From NCBI GenBank assembly GCA_913058575.1, contig CAJXRF010000010.1:30933-94932 (forward strand): a stretch of 64,000 nucleotides of DNA. Reading direction: 5' to 3'. The translations under genes and the position numbers were made by a program. Every line of letters begins with the position of its first letter. The first letter of the stretch is position 1. The notes under the pieces were generated by a model, which had not been told where the DNA came from, searched no databases, and worked only from the letters and a program-made list of their open reading frames with translations. Origin of the DNA: an uncultured Bermanella sp. Lineage in GTDB: Bacteria; Pseudomonadota; Gammaproteobacteria; Pseudomonadales; Oceanobacteraceae. Shown piece after piece: positions 29,585-39,386 of the stretch.

Positions 29585-32266
29585 ATGACCACATCCGTCG
29601 CCATAGAAGACCACGAATTTTTAGAAGATCAAGAGTGGCTAGAAGCCATTACCAATATTATTCAGCAGCAAGGTCCTGAAAGAGCACGCAATATCATTGA
29701 ACAGTTGGCAGCAAAAGCCAGCAATAATGCTTCACCTTTACCTTATGCTTACGTTACGGCATTTCGCAATACGATTCCTGTGAATGAAGAAAAACATATG
29801 CCAGGAAACTTATTTATGGAACGTCGTATCCGTTCGCTTATTCGCTGGAATGCGTTAGTAATGGTGATGCGGGCCAATGCCAAAGAGGGCGATTTAGGCG
29901 GTCATATTTCTAGTTTCTCATCCAGTGCCACCTTATACGATGTGGGCTTTAATTATTTTTTTCGGGCCCCTAATGAAAGTAAGTTGGACAACCCTTTAGG
30001 TGATCTCATTTATTATCAGGGACATATTTCACCAGGTATTTACGCTCGATCTTATTTAGAAGGGCGCTTAGATGAAAATCAATTAGAAAACTTTCGTCAA
30101 GAGGTCGATGGCAAGGGCTTGTCTTCTTATCCTCATCCATGGCTGATGCCTAACTATTGGCAGTTTCCTACGGTATCCATGGGGTTAGGGCCCATTCAAG
30201 CAATTTATCAAGCACATATAATGAATTACCTTGATAACAGAGAATTAGTTGAAAGAAAAAATCGTAAAGTGTGGGCTTTTATTGGTGATGGTGAAACCGA
30301 TGAGCCTGAAACATTAGGAGCAATTTCCCTTGCGGGCAGAGAGCAACTGGATAATTTACTGTTTGTTGTGAACTGTAATTTACAACGCTTAGATGGGCCG
30401 GTTCGTGGTAATGGAAAAATCATTCAAGATCTGGAAGGGCAATTTCGCGGAGCAGGATGGAATGTAATCAAAGTGGTATGGGGGCGACATTGGGACCCTA
30501 TCTTGGCCAAAGATACAAAAGGGCTGCTACAAAAACGCATGAACGAAGTGGTTGATGGCGAAGTACAAAATTACAAAGTAAAAGGTGGCGCTTATACTCG
30601 CGAACATTTTTTTGGTACTAGCCCTGAATTACTTAGTTTAGTAGAAGACATGTCAGATGATGATATTTATCGCTTAAATCGCGGTGGGCATGATCCTTAT
30701 AAAGTGTATGCCGCTTATGCAGCAGCGGTGGCTCACAAAGGGCAGCCCACTGTTATTCTGGCCCATACTGTTAAAGGTTATGGTATCGGCAGTGCTGGTG
30801 AAGCGCAAAATGCCACTCACAGTGTTAAGAAATTGGATGTACAGGCATTAAAACTATTTAGGGATCGATTTGATATACCGCTTAATGATGATCAGGTTGA
30901 ACAGGTCTCTTTTTATCGTCCCTCGCCAGACAGCCCTGAAATTAAATACATGCATGAAAAACGCGAGGAGTTAGGTGGCTTTTTGCCCCAGCGTCGCGCC
31001 ATTGGTGAAACCTTAAAGGTTCCGCCATTGTCACTATTTGATCCCATTTTAAAAGGCTCGGGCAATCGAGAAATTTCAACTACCATGGCGTTTGTACGTC
31101 TGCTGGGTCTAATGACCAAGGATAAAGAAATCGGTGAACGGGTTGTGCCCATTGTTCCTGATGAAGCTAGAACCTTTGGTATGGAGGGCATGTTTCGTCA
31201 ATTAGGCATTTATTCTTCACAAGGTCAAAAGTATAACCCAGTGGATTCCGCTCAGGTTATGTATTATCGCGAAGATATAAAAGGAAAAATGCTTGAGGAA
31301 GGCATTAACGAAGCGGGGGCTTTTTCGGCATGGTTAGCGGCGGCCACGTCTTACAGTACCAACAATTGTACACTTATTCCGTTTTATACTTTTTATTCAA
31401 TGTTCGGTTTTCAGCGTGTGGGTGATCTATCGTGGGCGGCCGGTGACGCTCAGGCACGGGGCTTTTTAATTGGCGCCACATCGGGACGAACAACTTTAAA
31501 CGGAGAAGGGTTACAGCATCAAGATGGTCATAGCCACATTCTAGCCGGTACGATTCCAAATTGCGTGTGTTACGACCCCGCATTTGGATACGAGATGGCC
31601 GTCATTATTCAAGATGGCCTCAAGCGCATGTTAGAGCAACAGCATAACGTGTTTTATTATATTACTGCCATGAATGAAAATTATGTTCAGCCAGCCATGC
31701 CAGCCGATGCTGAAGAAAATATCATTAAAGGTATGTATAAACTGAGTGCTTGTGAAAAGGAATCTAAATTACACGTTCAGTTGCTTGGCTCTGGGGCTAT
31801 ACTGCGTGAGGTGATAGAAGCTGAAAAATTATTGCTAAAAGATTTTAATGTCAGTGCAGATGTTTGGAGTGTTACCAGCTTTAACGAATTGCGAAAAGAC
31901 GGTTTGAGTTGCCAGCGCTGGAACATGTTACACCCTAACGAGGTTAAAAAGGTAAGCTTCGTAGAGACGTGTTTTGAAGGAACACAGGGCCCCATTATAG
32001 CTGCCACTGATTATATGAAAATTCATGCCGACCAAATAAGAGCCTTTACCGCAAATAGATCCTACTGTGTATTAGGAACAGATGGTTATGGTCGCAGTGA
32101 CACACGCAGTAAGTTGCGTAATTTTTTTGAAGTGGATCGATATTATATATGTGTGGCCGCATTAAAATCTTTAGCCGATGAAGGGAAAATAACACAAGAA
32201 ATTGTCACAAAGGCCATAGAAAGTTTTGGTATTAATCCTGATCAAATTGATCCAGTACTGCGCTAG
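29585..32266 (+). CDS. aceE: Pyruvate dehydrogenase E1 component (homodimeric type)
   Basis: An 893-residue homodimer-type E1 (E. coli AceE is 887). It uses thiamin diphosphate and Mg2+ to decarboxylate pyruvate and reductively acetylate E2. The motifs GGHISSFSSSATLYDVGFN, the ThDP-fold GDGETDEPETLGAISLAG, NCNLQRLDGPVRGN and YFYSMFGFQR-like TFYSMFGFQRVGD are present. It has AGGA 8 bases before the ATG. It is followed by aceF after 9 bases. No pdhR lies upstream, which is where the E. coli operon has it; instead enolase precedes it, suggesting control by the maltose system. Confidence 0.97.
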   Translation: MTTSVAIEDHEFLEDQEWLEAITNIIQQQGPERARNIIEQLAAKASNNASPLPYAYVTAFRNTIPVNEEKHMPGNLFMERRIRSLIRWNALVMVMRANAKEGDLGGHISSFSSSATLYDVGFNYFFRAPNESKLDNPLGDLIYYQGHISPGIYARSYLEGRLDENQLENFRQEVDGKGLSSYPHPWLMPNYWQFPTVSMGLGPIQAIYQAHIMNYLDNRELVERKNRKVWAFIGDGETDEPETLGAISLAGREQLDNLLFVVNCNLQRLDGPVRGNGKIIQDLEGQFRGAGWNVIKVVWGRHWDPILAKDTKGLLQKRMNEVVDGEVQNYKVKGGAYTREHFFGTSPELLSLVEDMSDDDIYRLNRGGHDPYKVYAAYAAAVAHKGQPTVILAHTVKGYGIGSAGEAQNATHSVKKLDVQALKLFRDRFDIPLNDDQVEQVSFYRPSPDSPEIKYMHEKREELGGFLPQRRAIGETLKVPPLSLFDPILKGSGNREISTTMAFVRLLGLMTKDKEIGERVVPIVPDEARTFGMEGMFRQLGIYSSQGQKYNPVDSAQVMYYREDIKGKMLEEGINEAGAFSAWLAAATSYSTNNCTLIPFYTFYSMFGFQRVGDLSWAAGDAQARGFLIGATSGRTTLNGEGLQHQDGHSHILAGTIPNCVCYDPAFGYEMAVIIQDGLKRMLEQQHNVFYYITAMNENYVQPAMPADAEENIIKGMYKLSACEKESKLHVQLLGSGAILREVIEAEKLLLKDFNVSADVWSVTSFNELRKDGLSCQRWNMLHPNEVKKVSFVETCFEGTQGPIIAATDYMKIHADQIRAFTANRSYCVLGTDGYGRSDTRSKLRNFFEVDRYYICVAALKSLADEGKITQEIVTKAIESFGINPDQIDPVLR

Positions 32267-32275
32267 GAGCTAACC

Positions 32276-33985
32276 ATGAATTCTGAAACCATTTATATTC
32301 CAGATATTGGTGCCTCTGATGAGGTTGAAGTAATTGAAGTCAGTGTTGAGGTGGGCCAAGAGGTTACTCTGGATCAGACTATGATCGTGCTGGAATCGGA
32401 TAAAACCACTATGGATATTCCTGCGCCTCAAGCTGGAGTGATCAAGGAATTGTTATTAAGTGTCGGCGATAAAGTAACAACAGGTTCGCCTATGATGAAT
32501 CTGTTAATGAACAGCTTAAAAGTAGAAGAGAACAATAAAACACCAAGTGGTACTGAAAGCAAAGTTCAAGAGTTAACGGAACAAAGCTTTGCAAAACAGG
32601 CAATATTTGTGGCCGAGCAAGCTTGTGCCCAATTGAGCGAAGGAAAAAAACACACGATAGTTATTCCTGATATTGGAACCGATGGCAGCGTATTGGTAAT
32701 CGAGGTTAGCGTTAATATTGGAGATGTATTAGAAAAAGATCAGACCATGTTGGTGTTGGAGTCTGACAAAAGCACCATGGAGATTCCTGCAGAGTTTTCA
32801 GGAGTATTAAAAAGTCTGGAAATTAAGGTGGGCGATGAGATATCAACAGGGGATCTTATTGGTGAGATTGAATCTTCTTTAATTCACGCCATGGATAATG
32901 ATCAACCCTTAGTTGATGAAAACCCGGAAAATGTTAATGAAACAAAAACAACAGATTCAGCGCTAAATGTGAGCTCTTCATTAAGTACTGATAAATCACT
33001 TCCAGAACCTGTGGCATCGAAAACGGTGAAGGAAGTCCTATCAAATTCAAAACATGAAAACTCAACAAATTCTCAAGAAAATAACATTAAAGCTAACGTG
33101 TATGCCGGCCCTGCGGTTCGCCGTTTGGCTCGTGAAATGGGGGTGCCTTTACAATCCATAAAAGGCACTTCCCCTAAGGGGCGTATTTCTAAAGATGACA
33201 TTAAGACGTATGTAAAAAATAGACTAAATCAACCAGTGGTATCCGAGCCTAAAAGCCATCAAATGCCAACGATTGATTTTAGCCAGTTTGGTGACATTCA
33301 GGAACAACCTTTAAATCGAATTAAGCAAGCTACCGCTCGTAATATGACTAGCAGTTGGCACCATACTCCCATGGTGACACAGTTTGATGAAACCGACATT
33401 ACCGAGCTTGAGCAGTATCGTAGAGAAATTCTACCAAGCCAAACCGATACCAAGGTGACTATGCTGGCTTTTGTGGTTAAAGCGGTGGCTAATGCTCTGG
33501 TAAAATTCCCCCAGTTTAATAGTTCGCTAGATAATACTGGAAAAATACTCATTCTTAAAAAATACATTAATATTGGTATTGCCGTGGAAACTCCTCAGGG
33601 ACTAATGGTGCCGGTGATCAAGAATGTTAACCATAAAACAGTGGTGGAAATCGCCCAAGAAGCATCGCGATTGGCTAAAGCAGCTCGTGATAAAAAATTA
33701 CCACTGGATGCCATGCAAGGAGGGTGTTTTAGTATTTCTAGTTTAGGAGGAATTGGTGGTACTCAATTTACCCCTATCGTAAATTCTCCTGAGGTGGCTA
33801 TTCTTGGGTTATCTAAATCGAGTATGAAACCCTATTATGATCACCCTGCTAAAAGTTTTATCCCCAGACTTATGTTGCCTTTGTCTTTGACATACGACCA
33901 TCGAGTCGTGGACGGAGCCGAAGCGGCAAGGTTCACCGTTTACATATCAAGTCTGCTTAAAGACATAAGGCATCTGTTGTTGTAA
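32276..33985 (+). CDS. aceF: Dihydrolipoamide acetyltransferase, E2 of pyruvate dehydrogenase
   Basis: A 569-residue E2. It has two lipoyl domains with lipoyl-lysines Lys43 (ESDKTTMDIPAP) and Lys165 (ESDKSTMEIPAE), a flexible acidic/Ser-rich linker, an E1/E3-binding peripheral domain (AGPAVRRLAREMGV, about residues 280-310) and the catalytic domain ending with DHRVVDGAEAARF (His542). E. coli AceF has three lipoyl domains; two is common in other gammaproteobacteria. It transfers acetyl to CoA. No lpd (E3) follows, so E3 must come from elsewhere in the genome. It has a strong AGGAG ribosome site. Confidence 0.96.
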   Translation: MNSETIYIPDIGASDEVEVIEVSVEVGQEVTLDQTMIVLESDKTTMDIPAPQAGVIKELLLSVGDKVTTGSPMMNLLMNSLKVEENNKTPSGTESKVQELTEQSFAKQAIFVAEQACAQLSEGKKHTIVIPDIGTDGSVLVIEVSVNIGDVLEKDQTMLVLESDKSTMEIPAEFSGVLKSLEIKVGDEISTGDLIGEIESSLIHAMDNDQPLVDENPENVNETKTTDSALNVSSSLSTDKSLPEPVASKTVKEVLSNSKHENSTNSQENNIKANVYAGPAVRRLAREMGVPLQSIKGTSPKGRISKDDIKTYVKNRLNQPVVSEPKSHQMPTIDFSQFGDIQEQPLNRIKQATARNMTSSWHHTPMVTQFDETDITELEQYRREILPSQTDTKVTMLAFVVKAVANALVKFPQFNSSLDNTGKILILKKYINIGIAVETPQGLMVPVIKNVNHKTVVEIAQEASRLAKAARDKKLPLDAMQGGCFSISSLGGIGGTQFTPIVNSPEVAILGLSKSSMKPYYDHPAKSFIPRLMLPLSLTYDHRVVDGAEAARFTVYISSLLKDIRHLLL

Positions 33986-34072
33986 GAGAGGGGGGATAAA
34001 AAATTTTATGCGGTTAATGAATTTTTATAGGAGGCTTATTTATACTAAAAATTTAGGCACAAGATAGGTACT

Positions 34073-34104
34073 CCTCTGCAGTGGGCATACGCCCACTTCA
34101 GGGG
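34073..34104 (+). terminator. GC-rich hairpin after aceF
   Basis: Arms 34073-34086 and 34091-34104 (core AGTGGGC/GCCCACT, loop ATAC) form a 14-base stem with two mismatches. It sits 88 bases after aceF, with no T-run. It may end the eno-aceEF transcript or protect it from decay. Confidence 0.5.
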
Positions 34105-34178
34105 ATATTTAAACGAACAAATAATAAATATGAGTTTTGATTAGACCCAAAAATAACAATAAGAAGAGGATGCTAAAA

Positions 34179-35009
34179 ATGAAAAATTATTCAACAGTAA
34201 CAATATACTCAGGCCAATTTAAGTACCATTTTTTAGTGAAATATACTTTCTTTATTTGGCTATTTTGTTTGTCAAGTAGCAGTTTTTCCTATGGATTTAC
34301 GCCACTGGAAGAATTTTACCAGTTACAGAAATTAAAAATAAACGTTCGTAATGCTTACGCATATTCATTGATTATAGATCACGACTTACGATCACGTGAT
34401 GAAATGCAAATCAATATTAATCAAGTATCAAAATTAGCCAGTCTAATTATTGATTCTAAATTATTAGAAAGACAAGCTGCCCTTGATTTGTCAGATAGCA
34501 TAACGCAGTTTTTACATTCCTCTAAGATGCCCACCATCCAGTACTTCCAAAGTTCAGGAACGGGCACTGCATCTAAAGGGTATCTTATCTATAGCAATTT
34601 AATGGAAAAAATAAACGTAGCCATGAAAGTGCGCGTGGCAACCAACAGTATTCCATTAAGCACCATAGCTGCCTTTGAAATCATTGATATCATTATGTCG
34701 TCTATAGAAATGCATGCAGAAAGAGCATTGGCTTCGTCTCGCTCAGAATTATTTAACAAAGAGTTCATATCCCAGACTTGTGATGCAGTGAATCGTGAGT
34801 TGGCAGAACTGATTGAAATTGGAAGCGACTTGAAGGCTCGTGTAAAGATAAAGCGCCATTGGCAGTTTATTGAAGAAAGAGTGTGTTCGCCTTTAAATGC
34901 AAAAGCCCCTTTTTCAATTGTATTTTTTGGTGGCTTAATGGTTCGGGGGCTGGAAGATACATTTAGTTCTGATGTTTCAAAAAATCCACGATTAATTGTA
35001 AACGAATAA
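34179..35009 (+). CDS. Hypothetical exported or membrane-anchored helical protein
   Basis: I do not recognise this 276-residue protein. It has a hydrophobic segment (YTFFIWLFCLSSSSFSYG, about residues 22-39) preceded by a charged N-terminus, which looks like a long signal peptide or anchor. The rest is mainly helical, with short cysteine-containing regions (SQTCDAVN, ERVCSP). The start at ATG 34179 is supported by AGAGG at suitable spacing; ATG 34170 is also possible. It stands alone between aceF and the secreted alpha-amylase gene, with a terminator after it. It is probably periplasmic. No partner or function can be proposed beyond its location in a starch locus. Confidence 0.6.
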   Translation: MKNYSTVTIYSGQFKYHFLVKYTFFIWLFCLSSSSFSYGFTPLEEFYQLQKLKINVRNAYAYSLIIDHDLRSRDEMQININQVSKLASLIIDSKLLERQAALDLSDSITQFLHSSKMPTIQYFQSSGTGTASKGYLIYSNLMEKINVAMKVRVATNSIPLSTIAAFEIIDIIMSSIEMHAERALASSRSELFNKEFISQTCDAVNRELAELIEIGSDLKARVKIKRHWQFIEERVCSPLNAKAPFSIVFFGGLMVRGLEDTFSSDVSKNPRLIVNE

Positions 35010-35096
35010 CCATTTGAAAAATGTACGTAATGCAGGTGATTACCGTTGGTCTAAACCCTGCGAATTAAATTCCAGCCATTATTAACAAACAGTTGC

Positions 35097-35124
35097 GCCC
35101 TTCTGAACAAAAGAAGGGCTCTTT
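35097..35124 (+). terminator. Terminator after the hypothetical exported protein
   Basis: Perfect 8-base arms GCCCTTCT (35097-35104) and AGAAGGGC (35112-35119) around a 7-base loop, followed by TCTTTAT. A convincing rho-independent terminator. Confidence 0.8.
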
Positions 35125-35227
35125 ATGGCTAATTTGCCTCAGTATTATTCCTTTCTTGCTTATCTACTTTACAAAATCTCATATACCCAGCTGATGTTGA
35201 CGGTAAATGTCCTATTTTTGCACTTGT

Positions 35228-35242
35228 TGTAACAACGTTACA
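35228..35242 (+). promoter_or_regulatory. Second palindromic motif before the secreted alpha-amylase
   Basis: TGTAACAACGTTACA is a 6-3-6 palindrome (TGTAAC-N3-GTTACA). An almost identical element lies before the pullulanase gene at 48007-48021. In both promoters it lies on the far side of the MalR-type operator relative to the gene. It probably binds a second, unidentified regulator. Confidence 0.6.
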
Positions 35243-35251
35243 TGGTTATTG

Positions 35252-35265
35252 TGAAATCGATTACA
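35252..35265 (+). promoter_or_regulatory. MalR-type operator before the secreted alpha-amylase
   Basis: TGAAATCGATTACA, 13 of 14 matches to TGTAATCGATTACA, lies 292 bases before the start codon and 9 bases after the second palindrome. Confidence 0.75.
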
Positions 35266-35557
35266 TTTATTGGGGGGCGAAGAAAGATTTTTCTGTACTT
35301 TCAAGTGGTACTCAAAAGGTAATTACTGAAATTAATAATTTAAAAGAAACATGCGCTAACGGCATCAATATGTCGAATTAAAGTGAGTGAAACCCAATTG
35401 ATTATTTAGCGTGTGAAGAGAGCTCCAAAATTTGCTCATTGAAATTTTATTGAGGATGACTGAGAAATATATTTTTCAGTGTCCTAAGTAATTGAGTGTT
35501 GATAGGAGCTCATTAAAAACTTTTAGAAAAAATAAAAATAATTAGGAGTTGACCAAA

Positions 35558-38500
35558 ATGCTAATAATGAAAAAATCCAGCCATACCCTGGCGCTCTTGA
35601 CGATACTGTTGGCAGTATCGGCAAGTGCCTCAGCAGAATGGTTTTATCGTGGTACCAGCAACAGTTGGCAAAATTTACAACTAGATAGTACCAGTGATTC
35701 AGATATTCTCAGTATATGTCAGACATTTTCAGGTGAAGACAATAGTGCCCGTTTTAAAATAGATCGCAGTGGCGACTGGAATGAGAGTTACCCCAGCACA
35801 GACTGGTTAGTAACAGATAACAGTAGTTATCAAATAAATTTTACCATCAGCAGCCATGAGATAAGTGTACAAAGTGTCGCTGATTGTGATGATCAAAACA
35901 TTGCTAAATGGTATTTTAGAGGCACCCCAAATAGTTGGGCCGCCACAGAAATGGCTTGGGATGAAAGCAATGCTGTTTACAGTACCACGCAGTCATTTTC
36001 TGGTGAGGAAAGCAGCGCCCGTTATCGAATAGACAATGGTAATTGGAGTGAATCATATCCCAGTGGCGATCGGGTTATTGATGACAATCTCACCTACATT
36101 ATTCATTTTGACCCCACGACCAAAATCGTAACCCAAGTGGTGGACGATAGCGAAGTGACCCTAAACAGCATTTCTGTTACGCCGGAAAATTTAGCACTAA
36201 CGGTGGGCAATAGCCAAGCCATAAGTGTAAAGGCCAGTTACAGCAATGGCAGTACAGCGGACGTGACCAGCGAAGCTTTATTAAGTACAAGTAACCCATT
36301 AGTGGCTTCTGTTAGTGGCAATAGTGTCCAGGGTGTTGCTGAGGGCAGTACGGTTATTAATGCGAGCTTTGATGCTAAGTCCACTAGTGCTGCGGTGGTG
36401 GTGAGCAACGCAAAAACATTAACGCTTAAATTTAACAAGCCAGATGATTGGACAAATGTGTTTGCTCATACTTGGGATGTTTTACCGGTTGGCACTATGG
36501 ACGATACCCTGTGGTGCAATGAGCAGTTGAATGAAGTGGATGGCTTGTATTTGCTTGAAATTAACGGTGCTACATCGGCCAATGTTATTTTTATGGATTG
36601 CACGGGAAACAAAACCCAAGATTTAAGTCGCAGCACCAGTGGTTGTTATGATTTTAGTTTAGGCTGGACTGATAGCTGTGGAATGGATCCTGTAGTACCA
36701 AAAATAATGGTGACCCCAGAAAGTGAAATCTTTAGCACCACTAATTTAGCCATAACTTTAAATATAAGCGGCAGTGAATTTAATGCGCTTAAATATTTAG
36801 TGGGCAGCGGTGATGTCATGACACAGGGCACGGATTTCACTAATGGCGAAGTGATTACCCTAGGTGATGTGCTGGCCGATGGCGAAAGCTTAGATTTACA
36901 AGTATATGCCAATAACGGTGCAGGCAGTGATAAGCAATTGTACACTTATACAAAGATATTAAATCCACAAAGTGGTTTTACGGTTTATTTACAGGCTTTC
37001 TCTGATTGGGATGCACGAATTCATCATTGGAGCGCACTGCCCGCCGGCTCGCAGGCCGACTCAGCATGGCCTGGAGGTGTTATGAAGAATTTAGGTGAAG
37101 GTTGGTTTAAATATACATTTGAGTCAGCAGAATTTTCAAATATCATTTTTAATAATGCAGGCAGTGATAAGACCCTAGATCTCAGTCGCGATAGCGATGG
37201 CTGTTATTATATGCAAACGCAAATCTGGACGGATGCTTGTGATGTGCCCAAAGAAGAGTTAGTAGTATCAGCCTTGCCCAGCAGCAGTCACTTTAGCAGC
37301 AACAGCCTTAACGTCACTTTACACGCCAGTGGAGATTTAGTTACTTCGGGTAAATACAGTTTTGCTAGCGACGATGCATCACAGGGACAAAACTTTACTA
37401 ATGGCACCGTGATTACCATTGGTGCTGATTTACTGGTTGATGAAAGTGTTACCCTAAATATCTGGGCAAGCGATGGCAGCAATGAGCAAGTTGCCAGCTA
37501 TACCTATACTAAAATTGATACTCCTGAAGTGACCGATTTTTCCTGGGACAATGCCACGGTTTATTTCACTTTAACCGACCGTTTTTTAAATGCAGACAGC
37601 AGTAACGACAATCAATATGGTCGTAACAAGGATCAAAATGGTAACGTTTATAACGGTTCGCAATCAGATGAAGGCACTTTTCATGGTGGTGATTTGGCTG
37701 GACTGACGCAAAAATTAAACGATGATTATTTTACTGACTTAGGCGTCAGCGCCATTTGGATTTCAGCCCCTATTGAACAAATTCATGGATATGTGGCCGG
37801 TGAGCAATTCAAGCATTACGCCTATCATGGTTATTATTTATTGGACCCCACCAATGTGGATGCTAACTATGGTAATACTGACGATTTAAAAACCTTTATC
37901 GATACTGCCCACAGTAAAGGCATACGAGTTGTGTTTGACGTGGTACTTAACCACTCTGGATACGAAACCCTGTATGACATGAACGAACAAGGGTTTGGCT
38001 CCCCATCTTGGGGCTGGGAAAATGAATACTTCACCGATAATCCATCTGGCTTGAATACTACTTCGTTTAATAATTTTTTAAACAAGGGCGATGAGAATGC
38101 TTGGAGCAATTGGTGGGGACAAGACTGGATGCGTTTAAGTGGCGTAGCAGGCTACGAAAGTTGTGACGGCGGCAGCGACATAACCATGTGTTTAGCAGGC
38201 TTACCTGATTTTAAAACAGATTCAGGTAACAGTGTTGGTTTGCCGCCCATGTTGCAAAATAAGTGGCAAATTGAAGGCCGTTTAGATCAAGAGAATTCTG
38301 AATTAAATGACTTTTTCGGAAGCACCGGATTGGCCCGTACCCCAGTTAACCATTTAATTAAATGGATGACCGATTGGGTACGTGAATACGGCGTAGATGG
38401 TTTCCGTGTGGATACCGCTAAACATGTACCCCTAAACGTTTGGAAAGAACTTAAGACCCAAGCCGATGCGGCGCTTAAAGAATGGCAAAACACCCATCCA

Positions 38501-39193
38501 AACGCATACCCTGATGGACAGAATTTAGGTTTCTGGATGACTGGTGAAGTGTGGGGGCACTGTGTAGGCAGAAGTGACTATTTTAACAATGGTTTTGACT
38601 CAGTGATTAATTTCTGTTTTCAAGATGACGCCAGTGATACTGCCAGCTTAGAAGGTATTTATTCAAGTTATGCAGGGGCAATAAATAATGATGCGAGCTT
38701 TAATATGCTCAGCTACATTTCTAGTCATGATACGGCCTTGTATAACCGCTTTAACTTAATGTTTGCAGGCAGTGCTTTACTCATGTCACCAGGGGCCGTA
38801 CAAATTTTCTATGGCGATGAAAGCGGACGCCAAGAGGGCAGCAACTGGCATTGGGATGAACCGACTCGCTCGGACATGAACTGGGGAAATGTATCAGAGG
38901 TTTTATTAAATCATTGGCAAAAACTGGGAACCTTTCGCCGTAATCACGTGGCCATTGGAGCCGGTAGTCATCAGCTAATTCAATCAACACCTTATGCATT
39001 TAGTCGAGTTAAAGATAATGACAAGGTAATTGTGGTGATGGATGCCAGTGGTTCCACTACCGTGAGTGTTGCAGGCTTATTTAGCGATGGTACGGTATTA
39101 ACCGATGCCTACACTGGTAATACTGCAACGGTTACATCAGGTTCGATTACCTTTACGGCTAATAGTAATGGGGTTATTTTAATTTCAGAATAA
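35558..39193 (+). CDS. Secreted multi-module GH13 alpha-amylase (MalS-like catalytic domain)
   Basis: A 1211-residue exported enzyme (signal peptide cleaved near SASA, residue about 27). Modules in order: two FRGT modules (RGTSNSW and FRGTPNSW, about residues 28-115 and 115-195), an Ig-like Big_2 domain (about 200-280), two starch-binding CBM26-like modules with FAHTWDVLP and DARIHHWSALP, each followed by a linker domain, and the catalytic barrel from about residue 660. The triad is Asp952 (GFRVDTAKH), Glu997 (TGEVWGH) and Asp1058 (ISSHDTA). The barrel resembles the periplasmic MalS type (GH13_19). AGGAG lies 9 bases before ATG 35558; 35567 is an alternative. It should attack raw or soluble starch outside the cell. 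Confidence 0.92.
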   Translation: MLIMKKSSHTLALLTILLAVSASASAEWFYRGTSNSWQNLQLDSTSDSDILSICQTFSGEDNSARFKIDRSGDWNESYPSTDWLVTDNSSYQINFTISSHEISVQSVADCDDQNIAKWYFRGTPNSWAATEMAWDESNAVYSTTQSFSGEESSARYRIDNGNWSESYPSGDRVIDDNLTYIIHFDPTTKIVTQVVDDSEVTLNSISVTPENLALTVGNSQAISVKASYSNGSTADVTSEALLSTSNPLVASVSGNSVQGVAEGSTVINASFDAKSTSAAVVVSNAKTLTLKFNKPDDWTNVFAHTWDVLPVGTMDDTLWCNEQLNEVDGLYLLEINGATSANVIFMDCTGNKTQDLSRSTSGCYDFSLGWTDSCGMDPVVPKIMVTPESEIFSTTNLAITLNISGSEFNALKYLVGSGDVMTQGTDFTNGEVITLGDVLADGESLDLQVYANNGAGSDKQLYTYTKILNPQSGFTVYLQAFSDWDARIHHWSALPAGSQADSAWPGGVMKNLGEGWFKYTFESAEFSNIIFNNAGSDKTLDLSRDSDGCYYMQTQIWTDACDVPKEELVVSALPSSSHFSSNSLNVTLHASGDLVTSGKYSFASDDASQGQNFTNGTVITIGADLLVDESVTLNIWASDGSNEQVASYTYTKIDTPEVTDFSWDNATVYFTLTDRFLNADSSNDNQYGRNKDQNGNVYNGSQSDEGTFHGGDLAGLTQKLNDDYFTDLGVSAIWISAPIEQIHGYVAGEQFKHYAYHGYYLLDPTNVDANYGNTDDLKTFIDTAHSKGIRVVFDVVLNHSGYETLYDMNEQGFGSPSWGWENEYFTDNPSGLNTTSFNNFLNKGDENAWSNWWGQDWMRLSGVAGYESCDGGSDITMCLAGLPDFKTDSGNSVGLPPMLQNKWQIEGRLDQENSELNDFFGSTGLARTPVNHLIKWMTDWVREYGVDGFRVDTAKHVPLNVWKELKTQADAALKEWQNTHPNAYPDGQNLGFWMTGEVWGHCVGRSDYFNNGFDSVINFCFQDDASDTASLEGIYSSYAGAINNDASFNMLSYISSHDTALYNRFNLMFAGSALLMSPGAVQIFYGDESGRQEGSNWHWDEPTRSDMNWGNVSEVLLNHWQKLGTFRRNHVAIGAGSHQLIQSTPYAFSRVKDNDKVIVVMDASGSTTVSVAGLFSDGTVLTDAYTGNTATVTSGSITFTANSNGVILISE

Positions 39194-39386
39194 AGGGCTA
39201 ATACCATTATAAATCACATAGTTAATTAAAAGTTAACATGTAAAACTTGAATAGAAGGGGGGCTTGCTCCTCTTTTATCTTATTACGAAAACAGTATGCA
39301 GTAGAGTGACTTGTCTCTTCAGTCAACGAATATCAGGAATGGCTTAATCCCCCATCACTTTCTAATCTATTTCCCCCCCGTTGTAA

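Larger units (their letters stand above)
35133..35381 (+). pseudogene. Possible gene remnant: start-less open frame overlapping the operators
   Basis: An 82-codon open frame between two stops that reads like real protein (it includes YPADVDGKCPIFALVVTTLH and VLSSGTQKVITEINNLKETC) but has no ATG, GTG or TTG that would make a full protein. It may be the tail of a decayed gene. The two operator palindromes lie inside it. Chance in AT-rich DNA cannot be excluded. Confidence 0.25.
35010..35557. other. 548-base non-coding stretch before the secreted alpha-amylase
   Basis: It holds a terminator (35097-35124), an open frame without a start codon (35133-35381), and the two operator-like palindromes (35228-35242 and 35252-35265). 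The remaining ~280 bases up to the gene hold no recognised element, an unusually long leader. Confidence 0.7.
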
